Of a DNA stretch of 64,000 bases, positions 1 to 8,728 are shown one piece after another. The translations under genes were made by a program, and so were the position numbers. This DNA comes from DATBLY01 sp963705545. Lineage in GTDB: Bacteria > Actinomycetota > UBA4738 > HRBIN12. The stretch's first letter is position 1. Each line of letters starts with the position of its first letter. The stretch lies in the NCBI GenBank assembly GCA_963705545.1, contig CAVPJX010000001.1:558001-622000 (forward strand), read 5' to 3'. The notes beneath the pieces are model-generated. The model was not told the origin of the DNA. It did no database searches and saw nothing but the letters and a program-made list of their open reading frames with translations.

Positions 1-1
1 G

Positions 2-670
2 CGGCTGCAACAGAAGCGAGACGCGAACACGGCGATCCGCGCCGGTCTCGCCGCTCCTCTGGTCTCGGTGGACGGAGCGTTCGCGGCCGACGACCGGCCC
101 GACGAGCTCCGGTACCGTCGCGCTCGCGCGCACGGGGTCTACGACCCGCGGTACGAGACGATCCTGTACGGGCGGACGCTGGACGGAGAGGCCGGCAACC
201 ACCTCCTCACCCCGCTCCGACTCGCCGACGGATCCGCGATCGTGGTCGATCGCGGGTGGGTGCCCCTCGCGATGGACGATCCCCCCGTCGCCGCGGCTCG
301 GCCCCCCGCGGGAGCCGTCACGGTCGACGGCGTCCTGTTCGCCTCGGAGGGCGACCCGCCTGGAGCCGAGGGTGGGTCGGCTCGGCGCGCGACCACCCTG
401 TCGCGGCTCGACCTCGCGGTCCTCCAGGCTCAGCTCCCGTACCCGATCGCGCCCCTCTACCTCCTGCTGCGGGAGCAGGTACCCACGCAGGGCCCGCTCC
501 CACGCCCGGCCCCGCTCCCGGAGCTCTCCGAGGGGCCGCACCTGAGCTACGCGATCCAGTGGTTCTGCTTCGCGGCGATCGCGGTGATCGGCGGCGCGAT
601 CCTCGTGCGGCGAGACCGGCGAGACGCCGCGGCGATCCCCGATCCGCGCCGCGATCCCTCACGAGGGTAG
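2..670 (+). CDS. SURF1 family cytochrome oxidase assembly protein, 5' truncated by window edge
   Basis: The reading frame is open from the first bases, so the N-terminal membrane segment lies outside the window and 222 residues are visible. The visible part has the SURF1 pattern: an RLQQKRDANTAI segment, then the DRGWVP motif typical of SURF1 (in VVDRGWVPL), an LSRLDLAVLQAQLPYPIAPLYLLL stretch split around the central beta region, and a C-terminal HLSYAIQWFCFA segment leading into a membrane helix and a basic tail. SURF1 helps insert haem a into the cytochrome c oxidase catalytic subunit at the membrane. No other oxidase gene is visible. It ends 13 bases before the next small membrane gene on the same strand. 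Confidence 0.88.
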   Translation, partial: RLQQKRDANTAIRAGLAAPLVSVDGAFAADDRPDELRYRRARAHGVYDPRYETILYGRTLDGEAGNHLLTPLRLADGSAIVVDRGWVPLAMDDPPVAAARPPAGAVTVDGVLFASEGDPPGAEGGSARRATTLSRLDLAVLQAQLPYPIAPLYLLLREQVPTQGPLPRPAPLPELSEGPHLSYAIQWFCFAAIAVIGGAILVRRDRRDAAAIPDPRRDPSRG

Positions 671-682
671 GCTCCGCCGCGG

Positions 683-967
683 ATGGGCTGCCTCCTCGCG
701 CTGCTCACGCTGATCACGCCGCGGCTGTTCATGGTCGTGCTGTGGATCTTCACCGACTACCTCAGCCGCGCGTTCGACTCCTTCTTCTGGCCGTTCCTCG
801 GCTTCCTGGTGCTGCCGACGACGACGATGGCGTACGCGGTCGCGGTGAACGAGTTCGACGGGGCACAGGGATGGGGACTCGCGATCGTGATCCTCGGCGT
901 GGTCGCTGACTTCGGGCTGCTCGGCGGGAGCGGCCGAGCGTTCGGCCGCAGGCTCAAGCAGGCGTAG
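683..967 (+). CDS. Small integral membrane protein, unknown function
   Basis: This 94-residue protein contains about three hydrophobic segments: the N-terminal LLALLTLITPRLFMVVLWIF, a middle segment around FFWPFLGFLVLP, and a C-terminal segment around GLAIVILGVVADFGLL. It ends in a basic tail (GRRLKQA). I cannot assign a family. It follows the SURF1-like gene on the same strand with only 12 bases between, which suggests co-transcription and perhaps a membrane role. Its end overlaps by 14 bases the end of the convergent Rieske gene. Confidence 0.72.
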   Translation: MGCLLALLTLITPRLFMVVLWIFTDYLSRAFDSFFWPFLGFLVLPTTTMAYAVAVNEFDGAQGWGLAIVILGVVADFGLLGGSGRAFGRRLKQA

Positions 968-1319
968 CGGACCCGTCGTCCCGCGGACGCACCTGCACCG
1001 ATCCGTCGACCACACGGACCTCGAACGCCGGGATGGGCCGAGACGCGGGCCCTCGCCGAACCGCGCCGTCCTCGAGGGAGAAGACGCTCCCGTGCGCCGG
1101 GCACGTCACGGTCGGCATCGGTCCGTCTGCCCGCGCAACCCCCCGGTCGAGCGGCGCGCCCTGATGCGAGCAGCGGTTGCCCACGGCGAAGATCCGATCC
1201 CCGGACCGCACCACGAGGAGGTCGATCCCGGTGACATGGATGCGCGTCGAGCGGCCCTCGGCGAGCTCCGCGAGGGCGCCGACCGGGCTCCAGGCGCCGC
1301 CGTCGTCGTCGTCGCTCAT
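954..1319 (-). CDS. Rieske [2Fe-2S] ferredoxin-like protein
   Basis: This 121-residue soluble protein carries a complete Rieske cluster-binding pattern: C50-x-H52 in CSHQGAPL and C73-x2-H76 in CPAHGSVF, with the usual spacing of roughly 20 residues. It resembles NirD/BphA3-type small ferredoxins that pass electrons to an oxygenase or reductase. The ATG at 1319 was chosen because it opens a protein of typical length; the frame is open further upstream but that part overlaps the HlyIII gene. It lies five bases downstream of that gene on the same strand, so the two are probably co-transcribed. No partner oxygenase is visible. Confidence 0.9.
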   Translation of the reverse strand: MSDDDDGGAWSPVGALAELAEGRSTRIHVTGIDLLVVRSGDRIFAVGNRCSHQGAPLDRGVARADGPMPTVTCPAHGSVFSLEDGAVRRGPASRPIPAFEVRVVDGSVQVRPRDDGSATPA

Positions 1320-1324
1320 GCTCC

Positions 1325-1984
1325 CTACCGGGCCGCGATCACCACGGTCAGCACCGCGAGCCAGTGGCAGAGGCTCGCTCCGAGCGTCGAAGCGTGCCAC
1401 ACCTCGTGGTAGCCGAAGACGGTCGGGCGCGGGTCCGGACGATGGCTCGCGAGCGCGATGGCGCCGAGGGTGTACAGGAGGCCGCCCGCGATCACGAGCA
1501 GCCCCGCCACGCCGGAGAGGCCGCGGATCATCTGCGGCAGGACGAAGACGGCGACCCATCCGAGCGCGATGTAGAGGAACGCGGTGAGCCTCTCCAGGCC
1601 GAGAGGCCTGCTCATCTTCATCGCGATCCCGCTCAAGGCGCCCGCCCAGACGATCGACAGCATCACGAGCCCGAACCGTCCGTCGAGCACCAACAGGCAG
1701 AAGGGCGTGTACGAGCCCGCGATCAACACGTAGATCATCGAGTGGTCGAACCGGCGCATCCAGAGGCGGCCACGCTCGGACCAGCGGCCCCGGTGGTAGG
1801 CGGCGCTGACACCGAACACCCCGGCCAACCCCACGGAGAACACGGCGGCGGCGGCCCGCGCCTCGCCGGTGCGCGCGAGCGCCACGAGGGCCGCGCCCAT
1901 CGGCAGCGACACGAAGAAGGCGATCTGATGGAGCCGACCGCGCCAGCGGGGGGTGGGGGGCGCCGTCGCCTCCGGGCTGTCCAC
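1325..1984 (-). CDS. Haemolysin III / PAQR family membrane protein
   Basis: The protein has seven hydrophobic segments and the HlyIII/adiponectin-receptor-like signatures: SAAYHRGRW near the second helix, RRFDHSMIYVLIAGSYTPF in the middle, and GYHEVWHASTLGASLCHW at the C terminus. The His residues in these motifs form the family's metal site. I chose the GTG at 1984 (VDSPEATAPP) as start; an ATG-initiated frame reaches 2101, but the extra 39 residues are basic and unlike the family. It probably forms a short operon with the downstream Rieske gene. The physiological role of bacterial HlyIII proteins is not well settled. Confidence 0.9.
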   Translation of the reverse strand: MDSPEATAPPTPRWRGRLHQIAFFVSLPMGAALVALARTGEARAAAAVFSVGLAGVFGVSAAYHRGRWSERGRLWMRRFDHSMIYVLIAGSYTPFCLLVLDGRFGLVMLSIVWAGALSGIAMKMSRPLGLERLTAFLYIALGWVAVFVLPQMIRGLSGVAGLLVIAGGLLYTLGAIALASHRPDPRPTVFGYHEVWHASTLGASLCHWLAVLTVVIAAR

Positions 1985-2145
1985 GGGTTCAGCGTACCCT
2001 GGGCGGACCCTCGTCGCGCGGAAGGTGCGTCCGGCCGTGCATATGACTCCCGCGCTTGTTCGATGTTGCCGCGTTCCGGTCGAGCTCGGGCGGTTCGGCA
2101 AGGAACCGCTAGCTGTCGGCCGGCTCGCCCTCCTACGGTCGACGC

Positions 2146-3117
2146 GTGCTGCGATACGTGATGCGGCGGCTGCTGTTCACCGTGCTCGTGCTGTTCGTGG
2201 TCTCGCTCCTGACCTTCCTGATCTTCGTGAAGCTCCCGGCCGGCGATCCGGCTCGCCGCGCCACCGGGAAGACCTCGACGCCCGAGCAGATCGAGAACGC
2301 GCGGCGAGCCTTCGGCCTGGATCGACCGCTCTACGTGCAGTACGCCCGGTTCGCCAAGGGCTTGATCCCGTGGCCAGGCCTCTTCCTGACCGAGGAGGTC
2401 TACTACTCGTACAGCAACTTCGTGCCGGTGAAGGAGGAGATCTACCGGCGCCTCCCGGTGACGCTCACGCTCGGGATCGGGGCCGCATGCATCTGGCTCG
2501 TGACCGGCATCCCGATCGGCATCCTGGCGGCCGTCCGCCGTCGAGGCTTCTGGGCACGCGCGTCGATGTTGCTCGCGATCGTGGGCGTCTCGCTGCCGGT
2601 GTTCTGGCTCGGACAGCTCTTGCTGTACGTCTTCTGGTTCAAGCTGAACCTGGTTCCGGCGAGCGGCCTGGCGATCGGCCAGACGATGTGGGAGGCGGTC
2701 CTCGAAGGACGGTTCATCCTGCCGTGGATCACGGTCGCCGTCGGATACACCGCGTTCTACGCACGCATGGTGCGCGGCAACATGATCGAGACCCTCTCCG
2801 AGGACTACATGCGAACCGCTCGCGCCAAGGGTCTGTCCGAGCGCCGCGTGATCATGAAGCACGGGCTCCGCGGGGCGCTCACACCCGTCGTCACGATGCT
2901 CGGGATGGATCTCGCCACGGTGTTCTCCGGCCTCGTCATCACCGAGGCCCTCTTCGGGCTCCCAGGGATCGGCGCCCTGGCGGTGCAGTCGATCGGGACG
3001 AACGATTTCCCGATGGTGATGGGCGTGACGATCCTCGGTGCCTTGTTCGTCGCGACGGCGAACCTGGTGGTGGACGTGGTGTACGCGGCACTGGACCCGC
3101 GCGTCCGCTACCACTAG
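2146..3117 (+). CDS. DppB/OppB-type ABC transporter permease
   Basis: This 323-residue inner-membrane protein begins MLRYVMRRLLFTVLVLFVVS, the standard first helix of peptide/nickel permeases, followed by the conserved FGLDRPLYVQY segment. Several more helices follow, then the EAA loop (TARAKGLSERRVIMKHGLR) that contacts the ATPase, and the terminal helix pair ending LDPRVRYH. The start is a GTG. Such permeases work as a heterodimer with DppC, two ATPases and a binding protein, but none of these is next to it: the flanking genes face the other way. It is either an orphan or its partners are elsewhere. Substrate cannot be told from sequence. Confidence 0.92.
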   Translation: MLRYVMRRLLFTVLVLFVVSLLTFLIFVKLPAGDPARRATGKTSTPEQIENARRAFGLDRPLYVQYARFAKGLIPWPGLFLTEEVYYSYSNFVPVKEEIYRRLPVTLTLGIGAACIWLVTGIPIGILAAVRRRGFWARASMLLAIVGVSLPVFWLGQLLLYVFWFKLNLVPASGLAIGQTMWEAVLEGRFILPWITVAVGYTAFYARMVRGNMIETLSEDYMRTARAKGLSERRVIMKHGLRGALTPVVTMLGMDLATVFSGLVITEALFGLPGIGALAVQSIGTNDFPMVMGVTILGALFVATANLVVDVVYAALDPRVRYH

Positions 3118-3128
3118 TCCATGACGGA

Positions 3129-3521
3129 CTACTCTTCCCGGTTCACGAGCGCGCCCGACGCCATCGTCAGGTACTCCTCGAGCGGTCTGCGGATATCGGC
3201 GGGTGGATCGAGCGAGACCACCGCGGCCAGCATGTGATGGAGCCATCGATCCCGTTCGACCGTGCCGATCGCGAACCTCGCATGGCGCATGCGCAAGGCC
3301 GGGTGGCCCCGCTCCTCGCTGTAGGTCGGCGGCCCGCCCCAGTACTGAGCGAGGAACAGCGCGAGCTTGTGCCGAGCGTCGCGGAGGTCTTCAGGCTCGG
3401 GGTACAGCGGAAGCAGGATCGGGTCCGTCGCGACGCCCGCGTAGAACCGGTCCACGAGCGCCTCGAAGAACGGGAGGCCCCCGGCGGCCTCATAGAGCGT
3501 CGCGCCATCGGGTCCGCTCAC
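3129..3521 (-). CDS. glbO: Group II truncated haemoglobin (TrHbO)
   Basis: The 130-residue protein matches group II (O-type) truncated haemoglobins along its length. Visible key residues are a Phe-Tyr pair at 26-27 (helix B), Tyr40 in the CD region (LLPLYPEPEDL), the YWGGP turn at 60-64, proximal His80 in RMRHARFAI, and Trp93 (ERDRWLHHM), the G8 tryptophan of this group. It binds haem and O2, and in relatives is linked to O2 sensing and peroxide or NO chemistry. It lies 51 bases downstream of the ferritin gene on the same strand, so the two are likely co-expressed. Confidence 0.95.
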   Translation of the reverse strand: MSGPDGATLYEAAGGLPFFEALVDRFYAGVATDPILLPLYPEPEDLRDARHKLALFLAQYWGGPPTYSEERGHPALRMRHARFAIGTVERDRWLHHMLAAVVSLDPPADIRRPLEEYLTMASGALVNREE

Positions 3522-3572
3522 CTGCGCCTCGTCCGGGGGCGGGTCGCTCGGCGTCGTCGCCGGCCCGTCCGA

Positions 3573-4070
3573 TCAGGCAGGCGCGTCGGCCTGAGCCGTC
3601 CGCGCCCCCAACTCGCGATCCAGGATCAGCAGCGCCGCCCCGCTGTCGCCCGCGAGCTCCATCGATCCGACGATCTGTTCCACCGACCGCTCCTCCTCGA
3701 CCTGCTCCGTGATGAACCACTCGAGGAACACCTCGGTGGTGCGGTCGGCCTTCTTCGAGAGCGTGAGGATCGCCTCGGTCACCTTCCGCTCGTGCTCGAG
3801 CGCTCGCGAGAAGGTCTCGAGGGGCGAGCCGAAGTCGTCGGGTGGCGCGTCGATCATGCCGAGCCGAACACGCCCGCCCCGGTCCAGGATGTGCTCGAAG
3901 AACCGCATCGCATGATCCCTCTCCTCGCCCGCCTGCATCCGCATCCAGGTGGCCGAGCCGACCAGGTTCCGGCCGTCCATATGGGCGGCCATGGCTAGGT
4001 AGACGTGCGCCGAGGCGAACTCCAGGTTCATCTGATCGTTCAGCGCGGTCTCGAGCTTCGGGTCGAGCAT
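3573..4070 (-). CDS. ftnA: Bacterial non-haem ferritin
   Basis: This 165-residue four-helix protein stores iron as ferric mineral. The ferroxidase ligands fall at the positions seen in E. coli FtnA: Glu17 (NLEFASAHVYL), Glu50 and His53 (GEERDHAMRFFEHI), and Glu94. The ATG at 4070 is preceded by GGGAGGGAC, a clear ribosome binding site, so I prefer it to an in-frame GTG nine codons upstream. The truncated haemoglobin gene follows, making an iron/O2 pair. An 86-base gap separates it from the divergent GNAT gene and should hold both promoters, although I see no convincing -35/-10 pair. Confidence 0.95.
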   Translation of the reverse strand: MLDPKLETALNDQMNLEFASAHVYLAMAAHMDGRNLVGSATWMRMQAGEERDHAMRFFEHILDRGGRVRLGMIDAPPDDFGSPLETFSRALEHERKVTEAILTLSKKADRTTEVFLEWFITEQVEEERSVEQIVGSMELAGDSGAALLILDRELGARTAQADAPA

Positions 4071-4156
4071 CGTCCCTCCCGATCGGGTGCGACCCACATC
4101 CTACGAGGCGACGCGAAGGGGATGACATCCGCTCGTGAAGGTCCCACGATGCGCGG

Positions 4157-5026
4157 ATGACGACGCTCGAGCGGATCGACGAGCCGGCGGCCTTCCTCGA
4201 CGTCGCGGGCGGGTTCCTCGTCGAGCGGGAGGCCGAACACAACCTGATGCTCGGCTTGGCTGGGCGGTTGGTCGTCGCGCCCGACGACTACGGCGAACCG
4301 GCATACGCGGCGGTGGTCCGCAACCACGAGGGGGGCGTCGTCGCGGCGGCGCTCCGCACGCCTCCGTTCAACCTCATCCTGTCGGAGCTCGACGAGCCGG
4401 ATGCCGTCGAGCTGGTGGCGGCCGACGCGCACGCTCGCTACGGAGAGCTGCCGGGCGTACTCGGTCCGTCAGACGGTGCCGCCCGATTCGCCGCGATCTG
4501 GCACGGGCTCACCGGACGGACGACCGAGCTCGCGGTGGAGCAACGGATCTACCGCGCGCAGGATGCGGAGGCGCCGGACGGCGTCGCCGGGTCGTCCCGC
4601 CCGTACAGGGAGGACGATCGCTCGCTGCTCCTGGGGTGGATCGACGCCTTCCTCGCGGAGGCGCTCCCGGCCGGGCACCGTCACGAGACGTCGTCGGAGC
4701 ATCTCGACCGCCGAGAACGCGATCCAGACGCCGGGTACCTGATCTGGGAGCTGGGCGGTGAGCCGGTCTCCATGGCCGGATGGGGCGGCCCGACGCCGAA
4801 CGGGAGCCGGATCGGCCCCGTCTACACGCCGCCGGAACATCGGGGCCACGGGTACGGGAGCGCCGTGACAGCGCGACTCACCGAACGGCTGCTCCGGGGC
4901 GGCCGGCGGTTCTGCTTCCTGTTCACCGATCTGGCGAACCCCACGTCGAACCGCATCTATCAGCGGATCGGCTACGAACCGGTGACCGATGTCCACGCCT
5001 ACAGCTTCGGACCTGCGCGCGCATAG
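4157..5026 (+). CDS. GNAT family N-acetyltransferase
   Basis: A 289-residue protein with the GNAT fold in its C-terminal half: beta strand RIGPVYTPPE, the acetyl-CoA pyrophosphate-binding loop HRGHGYGSAV, and the terminal GNAT element NPTSNRIYQRIGYEPV. The N-terminal half resembles a degenerate GNAT domain, as in tandem two-domain members. The substrate cannot be predicted. The downstream SixA gene starts nine bases after its stop codon, so the two probably share a transcript. Confidence 0.9.
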   Translation: MTTLERIDEPAAFLDVAGGFLVEREAEHNLMLGLAGRLVVAPDDYGEPAYAAVVRNHEGGVVAAALRTPPFNLILSELDEPDAVELVAADAHARYGELPGVLGPSDGAARFAAIWHGLTGRTTELAVEQRIYRAQDAEAPDGVAGSSRPYREDDRSLLLGWIDAFLAEALPAGHRHETSSEHLDRRERDPDAGYLIWELGGEPVSMAGWGGPTPNGSRIGPVYTPPEHRGHGYGSAVTARLTERLLRGGRRFCFLFTDLANPTSNRIYQRIGYEPVTDVHAYSFGPARA

Positions 5027-5035
5027 ACTCCCGAC

Positions 5036-5539
5036 GTGCGTCTGTGGCTGCTCCGTCACGCGAAGTCGAGCTGGGAGGACCCGGGGCTCCCCGACATCGA
5101 ACGGCCCCTCGCGGCACGCGGCGTTCGGGCGGCCGAACGGATCGCGCGGTACCTCGACGCCGAGGGGATCCGTCCGCAGCTCGTGCTGTGCTCACCGGCT
5201 GCGCGCGCACAGGGAACGCTCGAGATCGTGCGGCCCTCGCTCGGCACGCCCGAGGTGAGCGTCGAGCCCGAGCTCTACACGTTCGATCCCGAACCGCTCG
5301 TGGAGCGGATCCGACTGGTGGCCGACGACGTCGCCTCCGCGATGCTGGTCGGTCACAACCCCGCGATGCAGGCGCTCGCCGTATGGCTCGCCCGCAGCGG
5401 CGACCGCCTCACCGAGCTGGCCGCGAAGTACCCGACCGCCGCGCTCGCCGAGCTGAAGCTCGACGCGGAGACCTGGGGGGCGACGGCCGCCGGCAGCGCC
5501 GTCCTCACCCGCTTCGTTCTCCCGCGCGAGCTGCCCTGA
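5036..5539 (+). CDS. sixA: SixA-type phosphohistidine phosphatase
   Basis: This 167-residue histidine phosphatase starts at a GTG and carries the RHG signature as LRHAKSSW, with catalytic His8 next to Arg7. The second active-site His107 lies in VGHNPAM. The ERPLAARG and LCSPAARAQGT segments are characteristic of the SixA branch, which dephosphorylates phosphohistidine on signalling proteins. It follows the GNAT gene closely and precedes a cyclic-nucleotide-binding protein, a small signalling-flavoured run of genes. Confidence 0.92.
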   Translation: MRLWLLRHAKSSWEDPGLPDIERPLAARGVRAAERIARYLDAEGIRPQLVLCSPAARAQGTLEIVRPSLGTPEVSVEPELYTFDPEPLVERIRLVADDVASAMLVGHNPAMQALAVWLARSGDRLTELAAKYPTAALAELKLDAETWGATAAGSAVLTRFVLPRELP

Positions 5540-5598
5540 GGCCAGCCCCTGGACGTCGGTAGACTCCAGCTCCCGGCGATCAGATCGAAGGAGGACCC

Positions 5599-6030
5599 GT
5601 GAGCGACGCGATCGAGATGCAGGCCCTGCGGAGCACGCCGTTCTTCTCTGGGCTCTCCGACGACGACCTCGAGGCGATCCTGCGGGTCGGTCACCCTGCG
5701 ACGTTCGAACCCGGGCAGACGATCGTCGCGGAGGGCGACCCTGGCGACGCGATGTACATCGTCGTCGAGGGCACAGCCGAGGTGGACGTCGGCGGCCGCT
5801 ACCACAAGCTCGGGGGCGGATCGTTCTTCGGCGAGATGGCCCTGATCGGCGCGACGAAGCGGATGGCGTCGGTGAAGGCGGCCGAGCCGGTGAACGCCCT
5901 GCGGATCGGCGCGGACGACTTCCGGTCGTTCGTCCTGGAGCACCCGCAGGTCGCCCTGACGATGATGCAGGCCTTGGTCGAGCGGCTCCGCGAGGTCGAG
6001 CAGCGGATCGACGCCTGGATGGCGAACTAG
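5599..6030 (+). CDS. Cyclic nucleotide-binding domain protein without a DNA-binding domain
   Basis: The 143 residues form a single CRP/CNB domain: FFSGLSDDDLEAIL helix, FEPGQTIVAEGDPGDAMYIVVEG beta core (split around the glycine turn), and GSFFGEMALIGATKRMASVKA, which is the phosphate-binding cassette with Glu and Arg positions filled. A C-terminal helix (VERLREVEQRIDAW) replaces the usual HTH, so it cannot act as a classical CRP regulator. It may sense cAMP or cGMP and act through a partner; a class III cyclase lies at 32-35 kb. The GTG start is preceded by AAGGAGGA. Confidence 0.88.
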   Translation: MSDAIEMQALRSTPFFSGLSDDDLEAILRVGHPATFEPGQTIVAEGDPGDAMYIVVEGTAEVDVGGRYHKLGGGSFFGEMALIGATKRMASVKAAEPVNALRIGADDFRSFVLEHPQVALTMMQALVERLREVEQRIDAWMAN

Positions 6031-6083
6031 CGCACGAGGCGCGGGAACGAGTCCGGTTCGGGACGAACCTAGGGCGCTCGCGT

Positions 6084-7886
6084 TCAGGGCCGGCGGTCGG
6101 GGCCGAGGAACCGCGTCGTCGAGAGCGCCGGCGAATCCGTCCAGAACGTGACGGCGAAGTCGTTGGAACCGGAGCGTCCGAACTGGAAGTAGTCGGCGCT
6201 CGCGCCGATGTCCAGTCGGGGGCCGGCGGTGATGACCTCGGTCGGGCGCTGAGAATTGGCCCTGGCGAAGATCTTGATCCTCGCGCGCCCCGTCCGGTGA
6301 TCGACCTTCCACTCGATCCGGACCCATCGCCTGACCGGGAGCGACGTCTGGCTCTGGACCACCCACGCGTTCTCGCGATCCTGGAACCCCACCTGACCCG
6401 TGTCCCGGATGTTGATGGAGCAGCGGAGCCCGTCGCCCGACGAGGCTCGAACGAGGCGGAGGTCGCCGGCCGGCAAGGCATCGAACCAGACGTAGACGCG
6501 GCCGTACCAGCGCGTCCGGGTTCCGTTCCACTGGTAGTACGCATCGCTTCGCGCGTTCAGCACATGCTTCGCGGAGAATCGACCTCGCGCGTGAGCGCTG
6601 TCATAAGTGAGTGCGGCGCCCCCCGTCGCCGAGACGGCGTCGAACGGTGTCGCACCGCCACGGCCGCCCCCCGCCCTGATCGGCGTGCCGTTGGGACCGG
6701 CGTTCAAGCCGTTCTTCACCAGCGGCTGAGCCCCTCCCGGAGGCTGGGGCTGGGGAGGCGGTGACGGGGACGGGAGTGGTGACGGGGGCGGGGATCCGCC
6801 GCCTACCCCTTGCATGTACGGATCAAGGGCCAGCGCTCGATAGCCAGCCATCGACGCCTGGGAACTATCCGTGATCCAGGGGTATCCCTCCTTCAGCTCG
6901 TCGAAGTAGATGAGTCCTTTCAGCGATGGCCACGCCGCAGCCGTCTGGACGATGTCGCGGAACCATTGGCCCTTGCGGTCAGGCTGGCCCGGGTCCTCCT
7001 GCACGCCGTACTCCACCGCCATCCACGGCTTCCCGTGAGACACGGCGAAGTCCTGGGTCGGCTGGAAGATCTGCTGGAAGGAGACCCACGCATCACCGGG
7101 GCGACCGGGATACCAGCTGTAACCATCGCTGCCGATGAAGTCCACGTACGCGTCGCCGGGGTAGTAGTCCGAGATCGGACGACCGGATCGAGGATCGAAC
7201 GACCAGGACATCATCGTCCACACGAACGCTACGTTGCCGACCCCGCGATCACGGAAGGTCGTGACGATCCGACGGAACGCCGATGCGAAGTCGCCCGGTG
7301 AGCCGTACCCGCCGAGATCATCCTCCGGCTCGTGATGGAACGTGAGGTAGATGGGGGCGCCGAAGTCTCGGAACGCGTCGGCGCGCTGCCTGAGCCAAGC
7401 GTCCTGCGAACCATCGGCGATCTGGCTCCACCGGACGCCGGCCCTCCAGTTCACGAACGGCAACCGCCCCGTTTCCACGTCCCAGCGTTGCTGCGCGGTC
7501 GGGATGTTGGCGCCCCATGTGTAGTACTGGTGATCGATGTCGAATCGACGGCCGATCTGTTCCTCGACGCGCCGGATCGCCTCGCGGGACGTCTCGCCGC
7601 CTCGAGCGGCTACCCACGATCCGAAGTAGGCGCCCTGAGCGGGATTCAGCGAGCCCGGATACGCGCGCGCCTTCGGAACGGAGATGACCAAGCTCGCGGC
7701 AGCCGCGAGCAGGACGATCCCGACGACGACCGCGTGCGCGCGCTGGTTCGGGCCCCGACGATGACGTGCCTCACCGAGTGCTGGAGTATGAGGTGTTCGC
7801 GTCGCCGAGCTCCTCACCCCCTCACGGTTCGCGGAGCGGCATGGACGGAACGGCCCGACCCTACCGACGAGGCCGCCGTCAGGCAA
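6084..7886 (-). CDS. Secreted GH26-like glycoside hydrolase with C-terminal carbohydrate-binding-like domain
   Basis: The protein has a basic N terminus and an export helix (residues 52-76, AVVVGIVLLAAAASLVISV). A GH26-like (beta/alpha)8 domain follows at about 80-360. The putative general acid is Glu186 in FHHEPED and the putative nucleophile Glu292 in MAVEYG. A proline/serine linker (365-384) leads to a beta-sandwich of about 200 residues that looks like a polysaccharide-binding or LamG-like module. GH26 enzymes cleave beta-mannans or mixed glucans; the substrate here is unknown. A paralogous catalytic domain lies at 15726-17894. The exact start is uncertain, because the first 50 residues look unlike a signal peptide and a later GTG is possible. 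Confidence 0.8.
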   Translation of the reverse strand: MPDGGLVGRVGPFRPCRSANREGVRSSATRTPHTPALGEARHRRGPNQRAHAVVVGIVLLAAAASLVISVPKARAYPGSLNPAQGAYFGSWVAARGGETSREAIRRVEEQIGRRFDIDHQYYTWGANIPTAQQRWDVETGRLPFVNWRAGVRWSQIADGSQDAWLRQRADAFRDFGAPIYLTFHHEPEDDLGGYGSPGDFASAFRRIVTTFRDRGVGNVAFVWTMMSWSFDPRSGRPISDYYPGDAYVDFIGSDGYSWYPGRPGDAWVSFQQIFQPTQDFAVSHGKPWMAVEYGVQEDPGQPDRKGQWFRDIVQTAAAWPSLKGLIYFDELKEGYPWITDSSQASMAGYRALALDPYMQGVGGGSPPPSPLPSPSPPPQPQPPGGAQPLVKNGLNAGPNGTPIRAGGGRGGATPFDAVSATGGAALTYDSAHARGRFSAKHVLNARSDAYYQWNGTRTRWYGRVYVWFDALPAGDLRLVRASSGDGLRCSINIRDTGQVGFQDRENAWVVQSQTSLPVRRWVRIEWKVDHRTGRARIKIFARANSQRPTEVITAGPRLDIGASADYFQFGRSGSNDFAVTFWTDSPALSTTRFLGPDRRP

Positions 7887-7923
7887 GCACCCAGCTCAGG
7901 TATACCGTCGGAAGCGCGGAGGC

Positions 7924-8718
7924 TCACAGCGGCTGGACCAGGAAGTCATCCCACCTCGACCCGCCATCGTCCTCGTCGTCGTAGATCTTGATCCGCAAGC
8001 CCTGTGAGGTTCCGTCGCCGTACGCCGTCAATCTCGCCGGCGAGAGACGGAACGAGGCCGCCGTCGCGACGCCGGGACCCGATACCGCGCACCGCACGGG
8101 CCGCCGGGAGAGGGCGGACGGGATCTTCAGTTCCAGCCGGTACGTCTGACCGTTGCGCAACCCGATGTGTGATCGATCCGCGAGGAGGGAGTGCGTGTCG
8201 CCACCCAACTGTTCCCCGATCGCGAGCAAGCCATCCGGGTTGCCCTCGGTCACCTCGATCTTGCACGTGAGGAAGTTCTGCCGGTCTACGAACAGCGCCA
8301 CGAGCCCGATGTTCGCGCGGAACGGCGTTGGCGAGAGCGTGATATCCGATCCCACCGTGATGCCCCCCGTCTGGCCCGTATCGACCGTCGCGAGCCAGAT
8401 GAAGTTCTTCTCGGGACCGGGCGACATCGACGCCTCCAGATCCGACACGACGAAATGCGGGTGGCAGTCGTCGCAGTAGAGTCCATGTGTCGCCCATGCC
8501 TGTCCGGTCGGTGCATCGATGATCGGGCCGTCCCGTCGATCGAAGTCATCCCCGGCGATGCACCCAGCCATGCCCACCGGACATCCGACAGGCGATCCTG
8601 GCGTCGTGGAAGCGCTCTCCGTCGATCGTGTTCCCGAACCTGCTCCCGAGCACGACGCGATCGCCAGGAGCAGGCAGCCGAAGAACACGCCGACGCCCGG
8701 TCGATCCGCGATGCGCAT
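7924..8718 (-). CDS. Secreted lipoprotein, unknown function
   Basis: Starting at the ATG at 8718, the protein has a signal peptide with a lipobox (LLLAIASC), so it should be lipid-anchored outside the membrane. The mature part of about 240 residues includes a Cys pair (LYCDDCHPHF) and predicted beta strands, ending WDDFLVQPL. The pattern (FDRRDGPIIDAPTG, then NFLTCKIEV, then LRIKIYDDED) looks like a LamG/concanavalin-type sandwich, but I cannot name a family. It lies 38 bases upstream of the GH26-like gene and 10 bases after the sulfatase gene, all on the minus strand, so the four genes from 12.2 kb down to 6.1 kb may form one operon. Confidence 0.75.
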   Translation of the reverse strand: MRIADRPGVGVFFGCLLLAIASCSGAGSGTRSTESASTTPGSPVGCPVGMAGCIAGDDFDRRDGPIIDAPTGQAWATHGLYCDDCHPHFVVSDLEASMSPGPEKNFIWLATVDTGQTGGITVGSDITLSPTPFRANIGLVALFVDRQNFLTCKIEVTEGNPDGLLAIGEQLGGDTHSLLADRSHIGLRNGQTYRLELKIPSALSRRPVRCAVSGPGVATAASFRLSPARLTAYGDGTSQGLRIKIYDDEDDGGSRWDDFLVQPL

Positions 8719-8728
8719 GCGCCTGAGC

